Source: G963665595 sp963665595 (GTDB taxonomy: Bacteria; Actinomycetota; Coriobacteriia; Coriobacteriales; CADBOM01). From it: 64,000 bases of DNA. The DNA lies in the NCBI GenBank assembly GCA_963665595.2, contig CAXXJK010000009.1:310001-374000 (forward strand), in the 5' to 3' direction. How positions within the stretch are numbered: position 1 is the first letter of the stretch; every line of letters starts with the position of its first letter. Shown here in pieces: positions 8,623 to 17,529 of this stretch. The translations under genes were made by a program, and so were the position numbers. Below the pieces are notes generated by a model that was not told where the DNA came from, did no database searches, and saw only the letters and a list, made by a program, of their open reading frames with translations.

Positions 8623-8937
8623 TTATTTAATCTCCGCGCCACACTTTTTGCAGGTACGGGTCTTCTTGCCATCTTCAGTGCGAGATGAAACGCGAACAGG
8701 GCGTTTACACTTAGGGCAAATAAGCATGACATTGGAAACATCGATGGGCATTTCCTTTTCGATGATACCGCCTTGTGGATTTGCCTGAGTCGGCCGCTGT
8801 GCCTTCTTGACAACAGCAACCTTCTCAACAACCACCTTGTGCTTAGCAGGAAGGGCCTTCATGACGACAGACTCCACTCCCTTATCCTTGCCTGTAATAA
8901 CCTTTACACGATCACCTTTACGGATATTCATAGTCAT
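8623..8937 (-). CDS. rplX: 50S ribosomal protein L24
   Basis: A 104-residue early assembly protein. The KOW motif (KGDRVKVITGKDKGVESVV) is at the N terminus. The C-terminal third carries two CxxC pairs (CPKC and CKKC), a probable zinc knuckle, as seen in a subset of bacterial L24 proteins. The ATG at 8937 has AGGGAG six bases upstream. Confidence 0.96.
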   Translation of the reverse strand: MTMNIRKGDRVKVITGKDKGVESVVMKALPAKHKVVVEKVAVVKKAQRPTQANPQGGIIEKEMPIDVSNVMLICPKCKRPVRVSSRTEDGKKTRTCKKCGAEIK

Positions 8938-8947
8938 GTCTGTCTCC

Positions 8948-9316
8948 CTACAAGGTCTCTGGCGCAAGGGACACGATCTTCATGAACTTCTTCTCGCGAA
9001 GCTCACGAGCAACCGGTCCAAAAATACGAGTGCCGCGAGGAGCACCATCTTGGCCGATGACCACAGCCGCATTCTGATCAAACTTAATGTATGAACCATC
9101 TTTACGACGGACTTCCTTCTTCACGCGCACAACGACGCATCGGACAACTTCGCCCTTTTTCACAGAGCCATTAGGAGTAGCCTCCTTGACACTGCAGACA
9201 ATGACATCGCCCAAGCCGGCATAGCGACGCTTGGAACCGCCCAGTACCTTAATGCACTGAACACGACGGGCTCCAGAATTGTCAGCCACCTGGAGCTGAG
9301 TCTGAACTTGAATCAT
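8948..9316 (-). CDS. rplN: 50S ribosomal protein L14
   Basis: A 122-residue subunit-interface protein beginning MIQVQTQLQVADNSGARRVQ, with the L14 signature around CIKVLGGS. The ATG at 9316 follows GGAGGAGACCG. A 112-base spacer lies between it and rpsQ. Confidence 0.97.
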   Translation of the reverse strand: MIQVQTQLQVADNSGARRVQCIKVLGGSKRRYAGLGDVIVCSVKEATPNGSVKKGEVVRCVVVRVKKEVRRKDGSYIKFDQNAAVVIGQDGAPRGTRIFGPVARELREKKFMKIVSLAPETL

Positions 9317-9428
9317 CGGTCTCCTCCGAATCAGTATTTTCCACTTCAGAGGTGCGACCAAATAAAACAGGCAGCACATGATAGGTAGAAAACGTACAGT
9401 ACGCAAGTCATGTATGACTTGTTTTACA

Positions 9429-9689
9429 CTACTTGGCTTTTTCGACAATCTCCACGAGACGCCATCTCTTCATCTTTGAAAGAGGCCGTGTCTCCATGAT
9501 GGTTACCGTATCGCCCACGTGCGCTTCATTGTTTTCATCGTGGGCATGAAACTTCTTGGTAAGCGACATCATCTTTTTGTAAATAGGATGTGGCTTGCGC
9601 TCATGAACCTGTACGACGATTGTCTTATCGCAGGATGCTGACACAACAACACCACTACGAACCTTACGATTATTGCGTTCTTCAGTCAT
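9429..9689 (-). CDS. rpsQ: 30S ribosomal protein S17
   Basis: 86 residues. The S17 OB-fold signature is visible as GDTVTIMETRPLSKMKRWRLVEIVE, with the upstream GVVVSASCDKTIVV strand. ATG start with GAGGAG upstream. Follows rpmC in standard order. Confidence 0.97.
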   Translation of the reverse strand: MTEERNNRKVRSGVVVSASCDKTIVVQVHERKPHPIYKKMMSLTKKFHAHDENNEAHVGDTVTIMETRPLSKMKRWRLVEIVEKAK

Positions 9690-9709
9690 CTGATACTCCT
9701 CTGAGGTGC

Positions 9710-9916
9710 CTAGTTGCCGAGTTCAACTTTGAGCTCGCGGGCACGGACTTCGGTCTGCAGGCGTGCAATGTCCTTCTTGACCTGATTGACGCGGGCGGTG
9801 TTATCCAACTGGCTCGTTGCCATCTGGAAACGAAGGTTGAAGAGTTCGGCACGGGATTCTTTAATCGCTTTTGCGAGATCATCATTACTGAAATCGCGAA
9901 TATCTGCTGCCTTCAT
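9710..9916 (-). CDS. rpmC: 50S ribosomal protein L29
   Basis: A 68-residue two-helix protein at the polypeptide exit, where trigger factor and SRP dock. Begins MKAADIRDFSNDDLAKAI and contains the L29 signature NTARVNQVKKDIARLQT. Its ATG at 9916 overlaps the rplP stop in an ATGA, so translation is coupled. Confidence 0.96.
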   Translation of the reverse strand: MKAADIRDFSNDDLAKAIKESRAELFNLRFQMATSQLDNTARVNQVKKDIARLQTEVRARELKVELGN

Positions 9917-10338
9917 TTTTCCTCCCCTTCGGATTGACGGGAGACAATCCTGCACTTGATCGGAAGCTTTTGAATTGCAAGCTCCAAAGCTCGACGTGCG
10001 ATTTCTTCATCGACATCGGCGACCTCGAACATGATGCGTCCGGGTTTGACTGCGGCTACCCATTCTTCAGGGTTGCCTTTGCCTGAACCCATGCGAGTCT
10101 CTGCGGGCTTCTTGGTGACAGGTTTATCGGGGAAAATCGTAATCCACACACGCCCGCCACGTTTCATGTAACGCGTCATGGCAATACGAGCTGCCTCGAT
10201 CTGACGATTGGTTATCCAATGAGCTTCAAGCGCTTGAATACCCCAATTGCCGAAATTCAATTCGGTGCCACCTTTTGCATGGCCCTTCATGGAGCCACGC
10301 TGCACCTTACGGTGGCGTACACGTTTAGGACTTAGCAT
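9913..10338 (-). CDS. rplP: 50S ribosomal protein L16
   Basis: A 141-residue protein near the peptidyl transferase centre. Begins MLSPKRVRHRKVQRGSMKG and has the L16 signatures GNWGIQALEAHWITNRQIEA and MGSGKGNPEEWVAAVKPGRI. Its ATG overlaps the rpsC stop by one base (TAATG). Confidence 0.97.
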   Translation of the reverse strand: MLSPKRVRHRKVQRGSMKGHAKGGTELNFGNWGIQALEAHWITNRQIEAARIAMTRYMKRGGRVWITIFPDKPVTKKPAETRMGSGKGNPEEWVAAVKPGRIMFEVADVDEEIARRALELAIQKLPIKCRIVSRQSEGEEK

Positions 10339-11045
10339 TATTTCTTCCTCCCCTCACCGCGACGATTGCCGCGCTGGGGACGAACGGTACCTTCCAACGC
10401 AGGATTGGTAGCTTTCTGGCCAGGGAGTACCTCACCATGATAGACCCATACCTTAATACCGATCGAACCCATGGTAGTAGCCGCCAAAGCGGTACCATAA
10501 TCAAGTTTCGCACGTAATGTATGGAGGGGCACTCGACCCTCACGATACCATTCGCGACGGCTCATCTCAGCGCCGCCCAAACGTCCGGAACATTGGATAC
10601 GAATACCAAGCGCACCAGATTTACGAGCAGACTGAACCGCCTTGCGCATTGCACGGCGAAACGCTACACGCCCCGTAAGTTGCTCTGCAATAGACTCAGC
10701 TATAAGAGTTGCGTCGAGTTCAGGACGCTTAACTTCTATAACCTCAATGCTGACTTTGCCAAGAGCAAATTTCTCGAGTTCTTTGCGAAGTTCATCTATC
10801 TCGGCACCTTTCTTACCGATCACGATACCGGGACGTGCGGTGGTGATAATGATACGAGTTTTATCACCAGTTCGCTCAATCTCTACCCGTGAAACGGCAG
10901 CGCGAGCCAAGCGCTTTTCGAGATACTTGCGGAGAACAATATCATTTTCAAGTAACTCGGCATAATTCTTACCCGCATACCAACGGCTACGCCACTCTTC
11001 GGTTATGCCGAGACGGAAGCCGGTAGGATTTACTTTCTGTCCCAC
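10338..11045 (-). CDS. rpsC: 30S ribosomal protein S3
   Basis: A 235-residue mRNA-entry protein. It has the N-terminal KH domain (ARPGIVIGKKGAEIDELRKEL) and the C-terminal S3 signature (GRLGGAEMSRREWYREGRVPLHTLRA). The start is GTG at 11045, two bases after the rplV stop, with GAGGAGG inside the end of rplV. Confidence 0.97.
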   Translation of the reverse strand: MGQKVNPTGFRLGITEEWRSRWYAGKNYAELLENDIVLRKYLEKRLARAAVSRVEIERTGDKTRIIITTARPGIVIGKKGAEIDELRKELEKFALGKVSIEVIEVKRPELDATLIAESIAEQLTGRVAFRRAMRKAVQSARKSGALGIRIQCSGRLGGAEMSRREWYREGRVPLHTLRAKLDYGTALAATTMGSIGIKVWVYHGEVLPGQKATNPALEGTVRPQRGNRRGEGRKK

Positions 11046-11047
11046 TG

Positions 11048-11386
11048 CTATGCCTCCTCTCGAGGTGCAACTATGATGGTAATATGGCTGGTGCGTTTAC
11101 GGATCGGTGACGCTGAGCCTTTGGCACGCGGCTTTATACGCTTAAGCGTGGGGCCTTCATCCACAAACGTGGCTTTGACCACAAGAGAATCAGCGCGCAT
11201 ACCCTGAGTTTCCGCATTAGCGATAGCAGACTCTAGAAGTTTTAAAACCACTTCGCCAACAGCTCTGTCGCAAAATGCAAGAGACTCACGAGCCGACGAT
11301 ACCGCCTTACCTCGAATCGTATCGACAACGATACGCGCCTTACGTGGAGAAACTCTCACATAGCGGGCGATTGCTTTTGCTTGCAT
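11048..11386 (-). CDS. rplV: 50S ribosomal protein L22
   Basis: A 112-residue protein whose loop lines the exit tunnel. Begins MQAKAIARYVRVSPRKAR and ends with the L22 signature KRIKPRAKGSASPIRKRTSH. ATG start right after the rpsS stop. Confidence 0.97.
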   Translation of the reverse strand: MQAKAIARYVRVSPRKARIVVDTIRGKAVSSARESLAFCDRAVGEVVLKLLESAIANAETQGMRADSLVVKATFVDEGPTLKRIKPRAKGSASPIRKRTSHITIIVAPREEA

Positions 11387-11389
11387 ATA

Positions 11390-11662
11390 CTATCTGCCTT
11401 TCTTATCAGCCGCGTGTCCACGGAACGTACGCGTCGGCGCAAACTCACCGAGCTTATGTCCGACCATGGACTCGGTGACATAGACGGGCACATGCTTACG
11501 TCCGTCATGCACTGCAATGGTATGACCAACCATTTCCGGGAAAATAGTCGACGAACGCGACCATGTCTTCACCACATTCTTCTCGCCTGCTTCGTTCATA
11601 GCAGTGATGCGATCGAGGAGGCGCGCTTCGACAAAAGGTCCTTTTTTAAGACTTCTACTCAC
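11390..11662 (-). CDS. rpsS: 30S ribosomal protein S19
   Basis: 90 residues beginning MSRSLKKGPFVEARLLDRI, with the S19 signature around VGHKLGEFAPTRTFRGH. The start is GTG at 11662 with GGAGT upstream. Confidence 0.97.
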   Translation of the reverse strand: MSRSLKKGPFVEARLLDRITAMNEAGEKNVVKTWSRSSTIFPEMVGHTIAVHDGRKHVPVYVTESMVGHKLGEFAPTRTFRGHAADKKGR

Positions 11663-11681
11663 GATTTACTCCTAAACCCTA

Positions 11682-12512
11682 CTACTTCTTACGCCGACGG
11701 ATGATCAGACTACTTGAGGCCTTCTTCTTACAACGAGTACGATGACCCTTGGTAGGAACACCCCATGGCGTAACCGGATGACGACCAGCAGACTTGTTCT
11801 TGCCCTCGCCACCGCCATGCGGATGGTCTACAGGGTTCATAACAGTACCACGTACAGAAGGACGTATGCCCTTCCAACGATTACGTCCGGCCTTGCCGAT
11901 CTTGATGTTTGCATGCTCTGCATTACCGACTTCGCCGACCGTAGCGCGACACTCGATAAGTACACGACGCATTTCAGAAGAAGGCATACGCAAAATTGCA
12001 TATTTTCCTTCTTTGCCCATCAACTGTATTGATGTTCCTGCGCTACGTGCCAGCGCCGCACCTTTTCCAGGTTGAAGTTCGACCGCATGAATAAGCGTAC
12101 CCACCGGAATATCAGCAAGTTTCAGTGCACACCCTGGCTTGATATCAGCGTCAACACCAGAACTTACGACATCGCCAACCTTCAGACCGCGAGGATGCAA
12201 GATATAGGTCTTTGCGCCATCGGCATAGACCAATAATGCAATACGAGCTGATCGATTGGGATCATACTCAATCGTCGATACCTTGGCGGGAATACCATCT
12301 TTATTGCGCTTGAAGTCAATGATACGATATTTGTGCTTGTTACCGCCACCCTGATGACGAGTGGTAATACGGCCGTTATTATTTCGACCTGCCTTATTAG
12401 GCAAAGGTGCCAACAGAGATTTCTCTGGAGTCGAACGCGTGATTTCTGAAAAGTCAGAAACCGACATGTTGCGACGACCAGGGGAAGTCGGCTTATAGAA
12501 CTTAATTCCCAT
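11682..12512 (-). CDS. rplB: 50S ribosomal protein L2
   Basis: A 276-residue protein essential for subunit joining and peptidyl transfer. Signatures are RHQGGGNKHKYRIIDFKR and the C-terminal VMNPVDHPHGGGEGK loop, whose His is important in the family. ATG start with a GGAGAAAC site. Confidence 0.98.
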   Translation of the reverse strand: MGIKFYKPTSPGRRNMSVSDFSEITRSTPEKSLLAPLPNKAGRNNNGRITTRHQGGGNKHKYRIIDFKRNKDGIPAKVSTIEYDPNRSARIALLVYADGAKTYILHPRGLKVGDVVSSGVDADIKPGCALKLADIPVGTLIHAVELQPGKGAALARSAGTSIQLMGKEGKYAILRMPSSEMRRVLIECRATVGEVGNAEHANIKIGKAGRNRWKGIRPSVRGTVMNPVDHPHGGGEGKNKSAGRHPVTPWGVPTKGHRTRCKKKASSSLIIRRRKK

Positions 12513-12730
12513 GTTTCTCCAATCTTTCCGATTGCCTTTATCCGTTCATGGGATTGGCGTACTGCTTCTGTGCGGTACGGCACGGATAATCGACTCCGGA
12601 CTTACAACGGTACCGAGAGTGTCCATAAGAGCCCAAACGATACCTACGACAATTCTCACCCTAAGATGAGATAGCAACAACTTCACATTCCGGAAGTCTC
12701 AAAATAACGAGATTCCCGGAATGAGGACTA
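12513..12730 (-). other. Long structured spacer between rplW and rplB
   Basis: 218 bases with no plausible gene, inside an operon where most spacers are under 25 bases. The left part in transcription order carries a strong hairpin (12686-12723). The rest shows only short weak inverted repeats (for example CGTAC / GTACG near 12558-12578). Confidence 0.6.
12686..12723 (-). repeat. 15-bp imperfect hairpin just after rplW
   Basis: Arms 12686-12700 and 12709-12723 pair over 15 positions with one G-U and one mismatch, loop of 8 A/T-rich bases. It begins eight bases after the rplW stop on the minus strand. There is no T run after it, so an mRNA processing or stability element, or a protein-binding site, is more likely than a terminator. 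Confidence 0.6.
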
Positions 12731-13015
12731 CTACACAGTAAAGAGCTCTATGGAATCGCCTTCAGCAAGTGTGATGATGGCTTTCTTCCACGTACGAGTT
12801 AAACCCTTTTGATAGCGAACACGCTTAGGCTTTGCCTTTACGTTGAGCGTATTCACTCTCACAACCTTGACATTGAAAATAGCCTCTACTGCTTGGCCAA
12901 TTTCAATCTTATTAGCATCTTTGGCAACCTCAAACGTATAACGATTGTCTTCAATCTGATCATATGATCGTTCAGAAATAACCGGACGAATCACAATTTC
13001 GCGGGGGTCCTTCAT
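12731..13015 (-). CDS. rplW: 50S ribosomal protein L23
   Basis: A 94-residue exit-site protein that contacts trigger factor. Recognised by PVISERSYDQIEDNRYTFEV and VVRVNTLNVKAKPKR. Its ATG overlaps the rplD stop by one base (TAATG) with GGAGGTG upstream. Confidence 0.97.
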   Translation of the reverse strand: MKDPREIVIRPVISERSYDQIEDNRYTFEVAKDANKIEIGQAVEAIFNVKVVRVNTLNVKAKPKRVRYQKGLTRTWKKAIITLAEGDSIELFTV

Positions 13016-13638
13016 TAGCTAAGCACCTCCTCAACGTGCTTGAGGGCGCTCTCGGTAATTACGAGAGCTTTATTGTTAACGAAATCATAGGTATTAGCCT
13101 CGCAAGCACCTATGATACAAACCTTGGGTATATTGCGGAATGAAAGGTAGCTGTTTACGTCGTCATTACCAATAACCACCGTAAGGCGACCACTGAGACC
13201 GAGGCTTTTCAAATAGCTGACCGCCTGCTTGGTCGAAGGTTTCTCGAAATTGAAATCTTCGACAACAAACAACTCTCCATCTGCCTTTTTCGCAGAAAGC
13301 GCACTGCGTAAAGCCAGCTTAACCTCTTTATTATTTACATGGAACGCGTAGGAACGCGGATGAGGGCCAAATACCACGCCGCCGCCCTTCCACTGTGGTG
13401 AGCGAGTGCTTCCCTGGCGAGCGTGACCAGTACCCTTTTGGCGCCAAGGTTTACGACCACCTCCGGAAACCAGTCCACGAGTCTTAGTCTCATGCGTACC
13501 CTGACGACGAGCGGCTTGCTGAGCACGTACTACTTCATGCATAACATGAATATTGGGAGTAATCTCGAAAACGACATCGTCGACATCGACGCTGCGCACC
13601 TTCTTACCCTCCAAACTTTTTATTTCTATCTTAGACAT
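13015..13638 (-). CDS. rplD: 50S ribosomal protein L4
   Basis: A 207-residue protein lining the exit tunnel; in enterobacteria it also represses its own operon. The tunnel-loop signature GGGRKPWRQKGTGHARQGSTRSPQ appears in pieces around residues 60-85. ATG with AAAGGAGAG upstream. Confidence 0.97.
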   Translation of the reverse strand: MSKIEIKSLEGKKVRSVDVDDVVFEITPNIHVMHEVVRAQQAARRQGTHETKTRGLVSGGGRKPWRQKGTGHARQGSTRSPQWKGGGVVFGPHPRSYAFHVNNKEVKLALRSALSAKKADGELFVVEDFNFEKPSTKQAVSYLKSLGLSGRLTVVIGNDDVNSYLSFRNIPKVCIIGACEANTYDFVNNKALVITESALKHVEEVLS

Positions 13639-13674
13639 TTGTCTCTCCTTTAAAGGTTTCGCGCGACTGTGGCC

Positions 13675-14295
13675 TTAGGCCCTGCGGATAGTGACAAGGG
13701 CATTGACGCCACCGGGAACGGCACCTTTAACAAGGATCACGTTATTTTCGGCATCGATACGCACAACTTCAAGATTACGGACCGTCACACGCTGACAACC
13801 CATATGGCCGGGAAGTCGAAGACCTTTGTAAACACGCGAGGGAGTAGCACACTGCCCCACCGAGCCGGGAGCACGATGAAAGTGAGAACCGTGAGAACCA
13901 GGGCCTCCCTGAAAATGATGACGCTTGATGACACCGGCAAATCCCTTACCTTTTGAGACACCCGTTACATCAACCTTGCTACCTTCAAATCCATCGGCAA
14001 CAGTAATCACTTCGCCGACATGATGCTCAGCCGCATTCTCCACACGTACCTCTTTCAGGTAACGCATGGGAACAACGCCCGCTTTGGCAAAATGACCGCC
14101 CATTGGCTTATTAACCTTGTGAGCCTTGATCTCTCCAAAGCCGATCTGAACAGCTTCATAACCATCTGTCGCCACGGTCTTCACCTGGGAGATGGTACAG
14201 GGGCCCGCCTGAATGACCGTAACCGGAATGAGATTATCATCTTCACTCCAGACTTGAGTCATACCAAGCTTACGGCCAAGAATAGTTCCTACCAT
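13675..14295 (-). CDS. rplC: 50S ribosomal protein L3
   Basis: A 206-residue protein near the peptidyl transferase centre. Begins MVGTILGRKLGMTQVWSED and has the L3 signature (FAGVIKRHHFQGGPGSHGSH) and RLPGHMGCQRVT. The ATG at 14295 follows TAGGACTT. The frame remains open upstream without family similarity. Confidence 0.97.
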   Translation of the reverse strand: MVGTILGRKLGMTQVWSEDDNLIPVTVIQAGPCTISQVKTVATDGYEAVQIGFGEIKAHKVNKPMGGHFAKAGVVPMRYLKEVRVENAAEHHVGEVITVADGFEGSKVDVTGVSKGKGFAGVIKRHHFQGGPGSHGSHFHRAPGSVGQCATPSRVYKGLRLPGHMGCQRVTVRNLEVVRIDAENNVILVKGAVPGGVNALVTIRRA

Positions 14296-14412
14296 AAGTC
14301 CTACCTTTGCTTCATGTGGTCGTGAGCCCTTACGACGCACCTTACGCCGCCCCCAGAGGACCACCATAGACTTGCTCATTGCACCCAAAAAAGCGCAACC
14401 TAATCAATATAA

Positions 14413-14442
14413 CAAGACCTTGCCCTATCAGTGAAGGTCTTG
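14413..14442 (-). repeat. 9-bp perfect hairpin between rpsJ and rplC
   Basis: CAAGACCTT (14413-14421) pairs with AAGGTCTTG (14434-14442) across a 12-base loop. It sits in a 245-base non-coding spacer (14296-14540) between the first two genes of the S10 part. No T run follows on the minus strand. It could be an attenuator or processing site; the sequence does not decide. Confidence 0.5.
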
Positions 14443-14540
14443 CACAAAAAATCCCTAAACCTGCAGAAGAATACCGATTCAATCGTCAATACACTGTCGA
14501 GCACCAGAACAACTAAATCGGTATTCCATAACAAATCGGC

Positions 14541-14849
14541 TTAGAGTTTTATCTCGATGTCAACTCCCGTGGGGAGATCGAGACGCATCAACGAGTCAAC
14601 AGTCGAGGGAGTCGGCTCGAGGATATCAATAAGACGCTTGTGAGTCCGCATTTCAAACTCTTCACGACTATCTTTGTCAACGTGCGGTGAACGGATAACG
14701 CAAAACATATTCCGCTCGGTGGGCAGGGGGATGGGACCTGACACCTTTGCACCCGTCTTCTGGGCAGTTTCGACAATAAGTTTCGTGGATTGGTCCACGA
14801 TCTCGTGATCGTAGCCCTTAAGACGAATTCTAATCTTCTGGCTTGCCAA
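14541..14849 (-). CDS. rpsJ: 30S ribosomal protein S10 (NusE)
   Basis: A 102-residue small-subunit protein that also binds NusG and NusB in transcription complexes. Begins MASQKIRIRLKGYDHEIVDQ. An ATG five codons upstream (14864) has no ribosome site, while TTG at 14849 has GGAGG eight bases before it and gives the normal family N terminus, so TTG is preferred. The GGAGG itself overlaps the alternative ATG. Ends with the S10 block RLDLPTGVDIEIKL. Confidence 0.95.
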   Translation of the reverse strand: MASQKIRIRLKGYDHEIVDQSTKLIVETAQKTGAKVSGPIPLPTERNMFCVIRSPHVDKDSREEFEMRTHKRLIDILEPTPSTVDSLMRLDLPTGVDIEIKL

Positions 14850-14893
14850 CTTAATAACCTCCATTTTAAAAGGTCGGTTTCTGTCCCGTTCCC

Positions 14894-16981
14894 TTATTCC
14901 TTTACAGCACTCTTACTAGTAATTTCTTCGGCAATGCTCTTTGGCACCGGTTCATAGGAGAAGAACTGCATCGTATACGACGCACGGCCCTGAGTCGATG
15001 AGCGCAGATCAGTAGCGTAGCCGAACATCTCCGACAACGGCACATGAGCCTTAACGATCTTGTTACCGCCACGATCTTCCATGCCTTGAATCTGACCGCG
15101 TCTAGAAGACAGGTTGCCCATTACCTCACCCATATAGCCCTCGGGTGTCTCAACTTCAACAGCCATGATTGGCTCAAGCAATACCGGCCTCGACTTGCGG
15201 AGAGCCTCTTTGATTGCCATGGAACCGGCAATTTTGAAAGCAGATTCCGATGAGTCAACTTCATGATAAGAACCATCAATGAGAGTAACTTTGATATCAA
15301 CAACGGGGAAGCCCGCAATGACTCCTGAGTTCAAAGCCTCCTGAATACCCTTATCAATCGGAGCGATATATTCTTTAGGAACAGTACCGCCTACAATCTG
15401 GTTTACAAACTCATAACCCTTGCCAGGCTCCTGGGGCTCCAAATTGATAATTGCATGACCATATTGACCACGACCACCAGATTGACGAATAAACTTTCCT
15501 TCAACGTTATGAACAATCTCACCCGCAGTTTCACGATAAGCAACTTGCGGCTTGCCTACGTTTGCTTCAACCTTGAACTCACGAAGCAGACGATCAACAA
15601 TAATCTCGAGATGTAGTTCGCCCATACCAGCAATGATGGTCTGGCCGGTCTCTTTATTCGTGGTAACCCTAAATGTCGGATCTTCCTCGGAAAGTTTCTG
15701 CAGCGCCATGTCAAGCTTATCTTGTTCGGCCTTTGTCTTTGGCTCGATAGCGATATCAATAACCGGATCAGGAAAGTCCATCGACTCCAAGATAATTTGG
15801 TGCGCGTCATCGCAAAGCGTATCGCCAGTAGTTGTATCCTTTAAGCCAACAGCAGCAACGATGTCACCCGCAGAACAGGCATCGATATCTTTACGAGTAT
15901 TGGAATGCATTTCCAATAAACGTCCGATGCGCTCCTTCTTACCTTTGGTCGCGTTCATCACATAAGAACCCGCCTCAAGCGTACCGGAGTATACACGGAA
16001 ATACGTCAGCTTCCCTACAAACGGGTCACTCATGATTTTAAAAGCGAGCGCTGCAAACGGCTCTTTTGGATCAGCCTTACGTTCTGCTTCACCATCGGTG
16101 TCTACATCTATACCTTTAATGGCCGGAATATCAAGAGGAGAAGGCAGGTAGTCAACTACGGCATCAAGCAGCTGTTGAATGCCCTTGTTCTTAAAGGATG
16201 CGCCACAGACAACTGGCGTAATTTCGCATGAAATACAACCTTTTCGGATAGCCCGCTTAAGCATTTCCACGGGAATATCCTCTTCCTCAAAGACCATCAT
16301 CATGATCTCATCGTCAAAGTCAGCAGCAACTTCTGTCAACTCTTCGTGATATTGTTGAGCCTCATCAAGCATATCGGCAGGAATTTCTTCCTCCGCAGGC
16401 CATATGATACCTTTTTCGTCCTCATTAAAATGCCAAGCAGTCATGGTCACCAAGTCAATAAGACCGGTAAAATTCTCTTCCGAGCCAATAGGAATCTGAA
16501 GAAGAACCGGTTTCGTATTCAAACGGTCTTTCATCATCTGAATGACATTAAAGAAGTCAGCGCCCGTACGATCCATCTTATTGATATATGCCATGCGAGG
16601 AACGTTATAGTGGTGAGCTTGACGCCAAACCGTCTCAGATTGAGGCTGGACACCGCCTACCGCACAAAAAACAGCTAACGTGCCGTCTAGAACACGCAGG
16701 GATCGCTCAACTTCCGCCGTAAAGTCAACGTGACCCGGCGTATCGATAATCTGGATACGGTGATCTTTCCAAAAACAGGTTGTGGCGGCTGATGTAATCG
16801 TAATACCGCGTTCTTGTTCTTGCTCCATCCAGTCCATAGTGGCAGCGCCATCATGGACCTCACCGATCTTATGATTCTTACCGGTGTAATATAGAATACG
16901 TTCCGTGGTCGTAGTCTTACCAGCATCGATGTGAGCCATGATGCCGATGTTACGAGTATCTTCCAAACTATATTTTGCCAT
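14894..16981 (-). CDS. fusA: Elongation factor G
   Basis: A 695-residue translocation GTPase. G1 is AHIDAGKTTT, G2 RGITIT, G3 DTPGHVDF, G4 NKMD; domains II-V follow, with the domain IV loop region (GQYGHAIINLEP) and C-terminal GYATDLRSSTQGRASYTMQF. The ATG at 16981 gives the usual MAKYSLEDTRNIGIMAHIDAG start. It follows rpsG by 14 bases. No tuf follows it; the only tuf seen is at 31.1 kb. Confidence 0.98.
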   Translation of the reverse strand: MAKYSLEDTRNIGIMAHIDAGKTTTTERILYYTGKNHKIGEVHDGAATMDWMEQEQERGITITSAATTCFWKDHRIQIIDTPGHVDFTAEVERSLRVLDGTLAVFCAVGGVQPQSETVWRQAHHYNVPRMAYINKMDRTGADFFNVIQMMKDRLNTKPVLLQIPIGSEENFTGLIDLVTMTAWHFNEDEKGIIWPAEEEIPADMLDEAQQYHEELTEVAADFDDEIMMMVFEEEDIPVEMLKRAIRKGCISCEITPVVCGASFKNKGIQQLLDAVVDYLPSPLDIPAIKGIDVDTDGEAERKADPKEPFAALAFKIMSDPFVGKLTYFRVYSGTLEAGSYVMNATKGKKERIGRLLEMHSNTRKDIDACSAGDIVAAVGLKDTTTGDTLCDDAHQIILESMDFPDPVIDIAIEPKTKAEQDKLDMALQKLSEEDPTFRVTTNKETGQTIIAGMGELHLEIIVDRLLREFKVEANVGKPQVAYRETAGEIVHNVEGKFIRQSGGRGQYGHAIINLEPQEPGKGYEFVNQIVGGTVPKEYIAPIDKGIQEALNSGVIAGFPVVDIKVTLIDGSYHEVDSSESAFKIAGSMAIKEALRKSRPVLLEPIMAVEVETPEGYMGEVMGNLSSRRGQIQGMEDRGGNKIVKAHVPLSEMFGYATDLRSSTQGRASYTMQFFSYEPVPKSIAEEITSKSAVKE

Positions 16982-16995
16982 TTGCTCTACCCTGT

Positions 16996-17466
16996 CTACC
17001 AACGATAGTGGGAGAAGGCGCGATTCGACTCAGCCATCTTGTAGAGGTCTTCGCGCTTTTTGACAGATGCACCTAAACCATTCGAAGCATCCATGATCTC
17101 GGCAGCCAAACGCTCTTGCATCGTCTTCTCCTTGCGAGAACGAGAGAAGTTGACAATCCAACGAATGGCAAGTGTGGTTGCGCGACGAGAGTTCACTTCC
17201 ATAGGAACCTGATAGGTTGCGCCACCAACGCGCTTGGGCTTAACCTCAAGTGTGGGACGAACATTATCCATAGCCTTTTTAAATACGGAAAGCGGATCCT
17301 CGGTTGTCTTTGCTGCGACAAGATCAAAGGCACCATATACGATACCCTCTGCAATAGATTTCTTGCCATCCAAAAGAACCTTGTTAATCAGCTGAGTTAC
17401 AAGACGATTGTTATAAACTGCGTCCGGCGAGGTTTCCCTGCGGACCGCTGCTGCACGACGCGGCAT
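16996..17466 (-). CDS. rpsG: 30S ribosomal protein S7
   Basis: A 156-residue 16S rRNA-binding protein of the 30S head. Begins MPRRAAAVRRETSPDAVYNN and has the S7 block (KPKRVGGATYQVPMEV). ATG start with GGAGT upstream. It lies between rpsL and fusA as in the classical str operon. Confidence 0.98.
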   Translation of the reverse strand: MPRRAAAVRRETSPDAVYNNRLVTQLINKVLLDGKKSIAEGIVYGAFDLVAAKTTEDPLSVFKKAMDNVRPTLEVKPKRVGGATYQVPMEVNSRRATTLAIRWIVNFSRSRKEKTMQERLAAEIMDASNGLGASVKKREDLYKMAESNRAFSHYRW

Positions 17467-17529
17467 AGCATTACTCCTTAAACAATAAAGCGTTTCGTAC
17501 GCTTGAGTGATCAGATCTTCAGTGATTTA

